Shown here piece after piece: positions 7,029-12,396 of a stretch of DNA of 12,396 nucleotides (position 1 is the stretch's first letter; each line of letters begins with the position of its first letter). Location of the stretch: NCBI GenBank assembly GCA_002862265.1, contig PKCQ01000050.1:1-12396 (forward strand), written 5' to 3'. The notes below the pieces were generated by a model. That model worked only from the letters and a program-made list of their open reading frames with translations, made no database searches and was not told the DNA's origin. Made by a program: the position numbers and the translations under genes. This DNA comes from Planctomycetaceae bacterium. GTDB lineage: Bacteria > Planctomycetota > Planctomycetia > Pirellulales > Pirellulaceae.

Positions 7029-7329
7029 CCATCCACATGACCCAAGAATCTCTTCTGTTGGCATTGGGACTGCTGGTGACGTGCCCTCAGAAAAGCTTTA
7101 CGACTGGTTGGGTGAGTTGCTGGCCGAACAGGGGCACAATATCTTTCGCATGAAAGGCATTTTGTCGCTGAGCGGCGAGCAAATACGTTATGTCTTTCAA
7201 TGAGTCCACATGCCGTTTGACAGTCGATTGGACCGCCCTCGGCGCGAATCCGAGCAAACGGACTCGACGATCTTTATCGGACGTGATCTCGATCGAAAAA
7301 CGATGACCTCTGTGTTCAAGCATGCTTGA
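6982..7329 (+). pseudogene. Decayed CobW_C half of GTPase 2
   Basis: Read in the +1 frame from 6982, the sequence resumes with RALKDDPNF, then a short His-containing linker (SHPHD), then a recognisable CobW_C domain: SSVGI, WLGELLAEQGHNIFRMKGIL, RYVFQ, VHMPFDSRLDRP, FIGRDLDR. Two in-frame stops interrupt it: TAA at 7012-7014 in the linker, and TGA at 7201-7203 between VFQ and VHM, where the family usually has Gly (GGA to TGA is a single change). The ancestral stop is TGA at 7327-7329. The clear protein signal despite three lesions suggests recent loss. Confidence 0.85.
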
Positions 7330-8369
7330 TACAGACGCTTCGATGCTGCAGAGCCAGCTCCTCGTCGAGTCATGGAGCGTTGGGCTGGACGACTATAAAA
7401 TGGCATTGGCACGATTACCAGATCGTTCCAAGCTGGCGGTAGCAACGGTTGAAGGCGCGGTGTTCCTGCTCAAGGACCGCGGGAACAAGATCAACCGCTC
7501 ACGGATTGGCCAGCATTCACACGCATCGCGAACTCATTGTCATGGCGTTGGGACGGAGCCGAGGTGGCGACGGCGGGGCACGATGGCGTGGTGAAGATCT
7601 GGGACGGCGATTCAGGGAAGCTGCTCCGTTCGCTCGACGCGGGTTCGTCCTGGGTGTCCAAGGTAGCTTACAGCCCAAGGAGGCAAGTGCTTGCCACAGC
7701 TGCGGGGCCGCATCTCAAGCTTTGGGGCGATAAGCGAGAGACGATCTACGAATCTTCAGATCACGACAGCACGATTTCTGACTTAGGCTGGAACCAGGCA
7801 TCGCTGCGGTCGCAAATCACGGGCTAACAGTGTACCTTGCTGAGGCAACAGCCCAGCCCCGCCAATACCGCTGGGAGGGCTCAAGCTTAGCTCTCGCGTG
7901 GAGCCCTGGCTCGAAGTGCATAGCAACGGGAGAGCAAGCTGCTTCGGTGCATTTTTGGTTCTTAGCCTCTGGGAAATCCGCCCAAATGCGTGGCTTCACC
8001 ACCAAGGTGCGTGAGTTAAGTTGGGACGTCAGCGGACGTTGGCTTGCAACCGGTAGTGGCCCTACTTTCCTCCTGTGTGATTGTAGCGGCGATGGACCAG
8101 CCGGAAGAAAACCTCGGCAGTAAAAGGCTCATTAGAACAATATAACGCAGCTGATATTTGAGGCGGAAGGAGAGCTATTAGCATCCGCCGATGCGGATGG
8201 ATTCCTTCTGATTTGGGAACCCATTCGACATACTAATGTCATTGGCGGTGTCCTGCTGGGCTTGCCCGCGAGTCGCGTGCGATGGAGCAAGGGTGACAGA
8301 CTCGCCGTTGGCCAACAAGATGGGAAGGTCGTCACGTTTAGACTCCAGCCTGTGTCTACTCATCGTTAG
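7322..8369 (+). pseudogene. WD40-repeat protein gene, broken by several frameshifts
   Basis: The ATG at 7322 overlaps the ancestral stop of GTPase 2, the layout of a translationally coupled pair. The protein can be followed through the frames to TAG at 8367-8369, about 345 residues of beta-propeller repeats. Segment 1 (7322 to ~7520) has LPDRSKLAVATVEGAVFLL. A frameshift at about 7505-7530 leads to segment 2 (to ~7794), with AEVATAGHDGVVKIWD. A missing C at 7794-7795 shifts to segment 3 (to 8120), with LALAWSPGSKCIATGEQ and GRWLATGSG. TAA at 8121-8123 and TAG at 8133-8135 (or two compensating indels) come before segment 4 (to 8366), with LLASADADGFLLIWEP and DRLAVGQQDGKVVTF. WD40 propellers are protein-binding platforms; a role as partner or client of the GTPase is inferred from coupling. 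No enzyme domain is visible. Confidence 0.85.
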
Positions 8370-8384
8370 TCCTTGAGTGCTCCG

Positions 8385-8409
8385 ACAGCATACAGGACTG
8401 CAATGCTGT
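8385..8409. terminator. Hairpin between convergent genes, weak terminator candidate
   Basis: A 7 bp perfect stem (ACAGCAT/ATGCTGT) with an 11 nt loop lies in the 54 bp gap between the end of the WD40 pseudogene and the end of the DUF3299-like gene. It has no T-run on either strand, so termination would be weak or factor-dependent. Confidence 0.35.
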
Positions 8410-8423
8410 TGGTACGCGATCAG

Positions 8424-9092
8424 CTACTTCTGTTGGGTTTCTCCCGGTGGGGCTACGGCTGGTCCGAAGCTCATAGGTTGGTTGAGACAGGCATTCATCA
8501 CATCCGCTGGCATGATTTCCTTCACGTTGATAAACTCGATTTCGGAGTTTTCCAGCGTGTAGAAGGCGTTGTACTTGGTTTCTTTCATCAACCTTAGAGT
8601 TCCCTTCGCATTCACGAAAACGGTGAGACTCTTCGCATCCGCCTCGGATTCTAAGAATGTATCGTTCGGGCACTGAACCAGCACACTGATCTCGGCAAAT
8701 GGAGTGGCCGATAAGCCGCAACACCAAGCCACGCCGCCATCACCCGGCAGCAACAGAAACTCAGTCACCTCTCCCTCGCCGTTCTCGTTTGGACGTATTC
8801 CAGATTTGAGCAAAAAGCCAACGCCAGGCAATTCGACGCGGGTGCCCTCCACTGCTTTGACTGCGTCGTCAAACTGCGGTTCGAAGCCACCATTGGCAGT
8901 TTCTTCGACCGTAGTCTTCTTGATGTCGCGCCAGAGCTTGTGCTCCGGAACTGGGTTGCCAACGCTACTAGTCAGTCCTTGCCAGCCGTTCTTTACGCCT
9001 TTCCCGCGATTCCATTTGACAAAGAGCCAAGCATTCCAGGTTACGACAACGCCAGCCACCATAATTCCGAGAGCGACAGTTTGGCTTTTCAT
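8424..9092 (-). CDS. Membrane-anchored DUF3299-like protein
   Basis: A 222-residue protein with one N-terminal hydrophobic segment (about residues 6-26), which would anchor it in the cytoplasmic membrane with the rest outside. Residues ~75-190 resemble DUF3299: FDDAVKAVEGTRVELPGVGFLL, then FLLLPGDGGVAWCCGL, a VLVQCP strand, and a C-terminal strand EIEFINV. DUF3299 has no firmly established function; some members lie in operons with metal transporters. The Cys pair in AWCCG and the later QCP Cys could bind a metal. Its ATG overlaps the permease stop in an ATGA arrangement, so the two are co-transcribed and probably coupled in translation. An accessory role for the permease is inferred. The family assignment is moderate because the match is by motif only. 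Confidence 0.7.
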   Translation of the reverse strand: MKSQTVALGIMVAGVVVTWNAWLFVKWNRGKGVKNGWQGLTSSVGNPVPEHKLWRDIKKTTVEETANGGFEPQFDDAVKAVEGTRVELPGVGFLLKSGIRPNENGEGEVTEFLLLPGDGGVAWCCGLSATPFAEISVLVQCPNDTFLESEADAKSLTVFVNAKGTLRLMKETKYNAFYTLENSEIEFINVKEIMPADVMNACLNQPMSFGPAVAPPGETQQK

Positions 9093-10270
9093 ATCTTAGA
9101 CTCTTCAGAATATGAGTTTGATTCTTCTTGGCCGCGTTTCTTTTCGCTGCTCAGTCGCAGAGTAGAGCGTTGGTAAAGCCCGACGCTGATCGTTACCAAT
9201 AACGCTGCAATGAATGGGTAGTGCCAGCCTGGAACACTAGCTACGATTCGTCCCAAGTTATTACGCTCCACACGATCTCCAAAGATCATTGGAACGCAGC
9301 ACTCCTGCACTTTCAGCTCATTTTCCGCAATCATCTGTGCCTTGTACTCGTAAGTTACAAAGACGAAATGGTTTGCAATCAGGCCACCCAGCAGTGCTAC
9401 GAGAATAAGCCCAGTAGCGTAGAACGTGGCGGTTCGGAGCCCCATGTTGCGTCGGATCGCGTTGAGTTCGCCGAGGTTGGTTGCTGGGCCAGCGATCATA
9501 TAGGCGAGCATTGCTCCAGGCATGGCACCTCGCATGAATAACGCCCAAACGATGGGTATTGTCGGTACGGAACAAGTGTAAACAGGGATGCTAATCAGGA
9601 TCACAAGTAGCAGTGGCCAGATCTCGCGTGTGCCCAAATAGGCCTCTGTCAATTCGATAGGTAAAAAAGCAAGCACCAGAGCGGCGAGGGACAGACCAAT
9701 GGTCAGGTCAACACTGATTTCTGCACCGAGTTCCCAAAATGCCCAGTGCATCGCTCTGCCGAATCGAGTGCGTTTTTTAATGCCTACAACATGATGTTCG
9801 TCTTCCTCTTGGACGCGTTCAACGATCGTATCAAAGTTTTTGACTGGTCGAGTCTGGTCACGCAGGATGCGATTACCGATACAGCCAATCAGGAACGAAC
9901 CGCAAAGAGCAGCGATTACGTAGGTCGCCAAGTACATGGGCCCAAGCATCATCGCAACCATGATGACCGATACTGGCGAAATGGCGGGAGAACTGGTCAT
10001 GAACGCAAGAGCGGTTCCGCGTGCCGCGCCCGCGCGATGGACACCTACTCCCAAGGGAATGACTCCACACGAGCAGATCGGCAGCAAAGCTCCAATTCCG
10101 ACTGCATTCAAGATGGGGCGAATGCCCTTGTCGCCCAAGTGGCGAGCGAGTGACTCGCGAGATACGTATTCTTTGATGAGTGCAGCAGCGATATAGCCTA
10201 GCACCAGGTACGGTGCCGACATCGCTAATGCCATAAACAGTGAGTTAAAGAAAAGAGAAAACTGCTCCAT
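9089..10270 (-). CDS. COG0701 permease (ArsP_1 / DUF318 family)
   Basis: A 393-residue multi-spanning membrane protein, about 8-10 segments in two similar halves. The family hallmarks are LLPICSCGVIPLGVGV at residues 62-77 (Cys66 and Cys68), GTALAFMTSSPAISP, and in the second half PVYTCSVPTIPI and the AGPATNLGE segment. Relatives include ArsP, which exports trivalent organoarsenicals, and permeases linked with zinc and other thiophilic metals. The conserved cysteines suggest a soft-metal or metalloid substrate, and direction cannot be read from sequence. A charged central loop near residues 160-180 includes EEDEHHV, and a CC pair lies in VQECCVP near the C-terminus. No ars genes are nearby; the neighbours point to zinc. 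The start at 10270 has a weak AAGAAG Shine-Dalgarno, and the candidate operator lies 112 bp upstream. It overlaps the DUF3299-like gene by 4 bp. Confidence 0.88.
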   Translation of the reverse strand: MEQFSLFFNSLFMALAMSAPYLVLGYIAAALIKEYVSRESLARHLGDKGIRPILNAVGIGALLPICSCGVIPLGVGVHRAGAARGTALAFMTSSPAISPVSVIMVAMMLGPMYLATYVIAALCGSFLIGCIGNRILRDQTRPVKNFDTIVERVQEEDEHHVVGIKKRTRFGRAMHWAFWELGAEISVDLTIGLSLAALVLAFLPIELTEAYLGTREIWPLLLVILISIPVYTCSVPTIPIVWALFMRGAMPGAMLAYMIAGPATNLGELNAIRRNMGLRTATFYATGLILVALLGGLIANHFVFVTYEYKAQMIAENELKVQECCVPMIFGDRVERNNLGRIVASVPGWHYPFIAALLVTISVGLYQRSTLRLSSEKKRGQEESNSYSEESKI

Positions 10271-10497
10271 CCGGTTCTTCTTGCTCGGTTACAATTCCTG
10301 CCTGGGAGAAACAACTAAAGCCGACAAGTGGATCTCTATTCGCTGCTGATATTCAGGCCGTTAACGCAGTAACTATACACTTGCAACGGATGTGCATCAA
10401 ATTTTAGCGTGCCTGTCGGCCTAAGACGAGAGTTTCGAAAATCGCCGCGATCGAATTTCCAGAGCGAACTTCGCTACTCCAACGAGAATCAAAAAGC
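10271..10497. other. Divergent control region between permease and peptidase
   Basis: This 227 bp non-coding stretch lies between two divergent genes. Apart from the TGCA dyad at 10382-10396 it holds a short palindrome CGTTAACG near 10360. No confident promoter hexamers or terminators were seen. Confidence 0.5.
10382..10396. promoter_or_regulatory. TGCA-N7-TGCA dyad, candidate operator
   Basis: TGCAACGGATGTGCA matches the dyad at 6221-6235 at 12 of 15 positions and has the same N7 spacing. It lies 112 bp upstream of the permease and 102 bp upstream of the peptidase, so it could control either or both. Confidence 0.45.
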
Positions 10498-12396
10498 ATG
10501 CCTCACCACTTTGCCAAAATTGCGTTCACCGCCCTCGTCGTATCAACTCAACTGCTCGCTCAAGAAGCGTCGAGTCAGGAATGGAGAAAAGCGGCAAGTG
10601 AAAGACTGAAAGGGATCTATGAGCGTGGAGAATTTCGAGCACCGAACGTCAATGCAACTTGGCTGGAAGATTCCTCCGCATATCAAGTGCGTGAAAGAGA
10701 GCGTCGCTCGGGCCGGCAAGTCACTGCCCAGTACACTGTCGCCACGGGAGAGCGGCAAGTCGTCCAAGGAAAACGTCCAAGTGACAAACGGCTGTCACCC
10801 GATAGCGAGCTGAGGCTAGTCGAAAGAAACAAATCCTTGTACCTCGAGCGGCCAGGTCGCAACAAGGAATCGACTCCTCTAATCACGAATGGCGACAAGC
10901 GAGATACTTCTTTCCATAGCTTTCGCTGGAACTCAATGAGCAACTTTTTGTCCTTCATTGAGTCTGACCGAACGAATGTTCGCCTGCGCTCCGTGACGGT
11001 GCCATCTGACCCAAGCTACCCTGGTGTTAGGCAGCGTCGATTCGCAAGGGTAGGAGAGAAGATCGAAGAGTTGCGAGTCGGAATCGTCAAAGTCGATCTC
11101 GAAACTCTCGGCCACAGTGAAGTGCATTGGGTTGAGCTGCCGCAGCCCAAGGAGGGGTTCTACCTGGGGCAAGTTGACTGGGTGCCCGATTCAGAGGAGC
11201 TCTTGATTGAAACCCTTAGTCGCTTTCGCGATACGCGTGAATTCTGGCTCGCAAAAGCAGACGGTACATTGAAGCAAATTTACTCTGAGACCAACGAGGC
11301 CTGGGCCGTTGGCAGTCATGGGATCAACTCCGGGGCGCACTGGATTCAAGGCGGCGATGCGTTCATCTTCATCAGTGAAAAGGAAGGTTGGCGACAGGCA
11401 TATATTTGCTCTCGCGATGGCAAAACGGAAACAAAGCTGACGCCTGGCAAATACGATATCATCGATCGAGTTTTCGTCGACGAGTCAGGTGGCTGGTACT
11501 ACTTTTATGCGTCGCCTAGCAACGCAACTCAAAAGTACCTTTGCCGTGTTCCGTTGGATGGCTCCGGTGAGCTCCAGCGGCTTACGCCGGCCGATCAAGT
11601 CGGGATGCATGAATATGTTCTGTCTCCCAACGCGAAATGGGCGATTCACACTTATTCCACGCTCAACGATCCGCCTGTTACTGACCTCGTCAGATTGCCA
11701 CAGCACGAGCAAGTGCGACTCATTAACGACAACCGGCGTCTGCGAGAACGCGTTCGCGAGTTGGTCCCCCGTGCCACAGAATTCGCTCAGATCGACATTG
11801 GGGATGGGATCGTCATGGATGCCTGTATTACCCAGCCAAGCGACTTCGACAGAAAGAAGAAGTATCCGGTACTCGTTTACGTCTACGGCGAGCCCTACTC
11901 TCAGACCGTGCTTGATCGTTGGGGCGCCGGCCAAACGGACTTCCACCGCGTTGTGGCGGATGCAGGTTACGTTGTCGTGTCTATCGACAACCGTGGAACA
12001 GCTTGTCCGAAAGGTGCTGCTTGGCGGCGAAGCATCTTTGGTAGCCTCGGTCCACTCTCCACTAAGGAGCAAGCCGAAGGATTGAAGAAACTCGCGGTAA
12101 TGAAGTCCTACATCGATCTAGATCGCGTCGCGATTTGGGGCTGGAGCGGCGGTGGCTCGAACACATTGAACGCAATGTTTCGACAGCCAGAACTGTATGA
12201 CGTTGGAATCGCCGTGGTGCCGAAACCGCAACCATGGCTATACAACGCCTGGTTCCAAGAGATTTACATGCGGACACGTGAAGTCAACGCAGCGGGTTAT
12301 GAGAAATCGGCACCCATCAATTTTGCGGAGGGACTCAAGGGCAAGTTATTAATCATGACCGGCTCCGGCGAAACAAATACTCACATTCAAATTATT
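10498..12396 (+). CDS. Secreted S9-family (DPP IV-like) peptidase, 3'-truncated
   Basis: The frame is open from the ATG at 10498 to the window edge (633 codons). A signal peptide is visible (basic start, then IAFTALVVSTQLL, likely cleaved after LLA near residue 21), so it acts in the periplasm or outside. Residues ~30-420 are beta-propeller-like (DPPIV_N type), and the alpha/beta-hydrolase domain follows: PVLVYVYGEPYSQ, VVSIDNRGT, and the nucleophile elbow GWSGGG with Ser550. The acid loop, usually GTxDDNVH, reads GSGETNTH here, putting Glu625 where the catalytic Asp normally lies. The catalytic His would be beyond the window. The elbow is GWSGGG rather than the usual GWSYGG. The family cleaves dipeptides or short peptides; the Glu variant may belong to a distinct subfamily, or be inactive. 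The Shine-Dalgarno is weak. Its link with the metal genes is only the shared control region. Confidence 0.9.
   Translation, partial: MPHHFAKIAFTALVVSTQLLAQEASSQEWRKAASERLKGIYERGEFRAPNVNATWLEDSSAYQVRERERRSGRQVTAQYTVATGERQVVQGKRPSDKRLSPDSELRLVERNKSLYLERPGRNKESTPLITNGDKRDTSFHSFRWNSMSNFLSFIESDRTNVRLRSVTVPSDPSYPGVRQRRFARVGEKIEELRVGIVKVDLETLGHSEVHWVELPQPKEGFYLGQVDWVPDSEELLIETLSRFRDTREFWLAKADGTLKQIYSETNEAWAVGSHGINSGAHWIQGGDAFIFISEKEGWRQAYICSRDGKTETKLTPGKYDIIDRVFVDESGGWYYFYASPSNATQKYLCRVPLDGSGELQRLTPADQVGMHEYVLSPNAKWAIHTYSTLNDPPVTDLVRLPQHEQVRLINDNRRLRERVRELVPRATEFAQIDIGDGIVMDACITQPSDFDRKKKYPVLVYVYGEPYSQTVLDRWGAGQTDFHRVVADAGYVVVSIDNRGTACPKGAAWRRSIFGSLGPLSTKEQAEGLKKLAVMKSYIDLDRVAIWGWSGGGSNTLNAMFRQPELYDVGIAVVPKPQPWLYNAWFQEIYMRTREVNAAGYEKSAPINFAEGLKGKLLIMTGSGETNTHIQII

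Noticed and set aside
11485..12085. Long frames on both strands (195 and 198 codons) over the peptidase
   Set aside because: They lie inside the continuous S9 peptidase frame, which has clear catalytic motifs, and they have no recognisable domains.
1..12396. CRISPR arrays, tRNA or rRNA genes, prophage or transposase genes
   Set aside because: No regular repeat-spacer pattern, no tRNA-like or rRNA-like segment, and no mobile-element proteins could be recognised on either strand.

Overview
The window looks like chromosomal DNA from a planctomycete, probably a Pirellula/Rhodopirellula-type organism. The main reason is the truncated first gene, a HEAT-like helical protein ending in the c-type heme domain that is hugely expanded in Planctomycetes and Verrucomicrobia. 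Moderate GC and the style of the secreted S9 peptidase at the right edge agree. The taxonomic call is inference; no rRNA or other marker gene is present.

Layout: (1) 3-1601 (+): C-terminal part of the heme-domain protein. (2) 5995-1615 (-): a one-directional block reading hisI (phosphoribosyl-AMP cyclohydrolase), a 377 bp gap with a possible small ORF, cysS (cysteinyl-tRNA synthetase), a DUF1826 protein, and a complete COG0523 GTPase of the ZigA/YciC type. (3) 5996-6362: divergent control region. (4) 6363-8369 (+): a second COG0523 GTPase and an overlapping WD40-repeat gene, both carrying several frameshifts and stops. (5) 10270-8424 (-): a COG0701 (ArsP-type) permease and a DUF3299-like membrane-anchored protein overlapping it by 4 bp. 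(6) 10271-10497: second divergent control region. (7) 10498 to the end (+): a secreted S9 (DPP IV-like) peptidase that runs off the window.

The simplest reading of 1615-10270 is a metal-limitation island, most likely zinc. COG0523 GTPases of the ZigA/YciC type are metal chaperones of zinc starvation, and second copies of zinc enzymes such as HisI and CysRS are known to sit beside COG0523 genes under Zur control. Two sequence details fit. HisI has lost the first of its three zinc cysteines (the middle residue of the DCD motif is Asp) and has a new Cys four residues later. CysRS keeps its zinc ligands but has an extra Cys inside the HHExE ligand motif. Both divergent control regions carry copies of a 15 bp dyad, TGCA-N7-TGCA: two in tandem at 6221-6252 and one at 10382-10396. 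This suggests one regulator controls the hisI block, the GTPase/WD40 pair, the permease pair and perhaps the peptidase.

The GTPase-2/WD40 pair appears to be decaying inside an otherwise intact island. Its G domain remains open, but its C-terminal domain and the whole WD40 gene are broken by at least three frameshifts and several stops.
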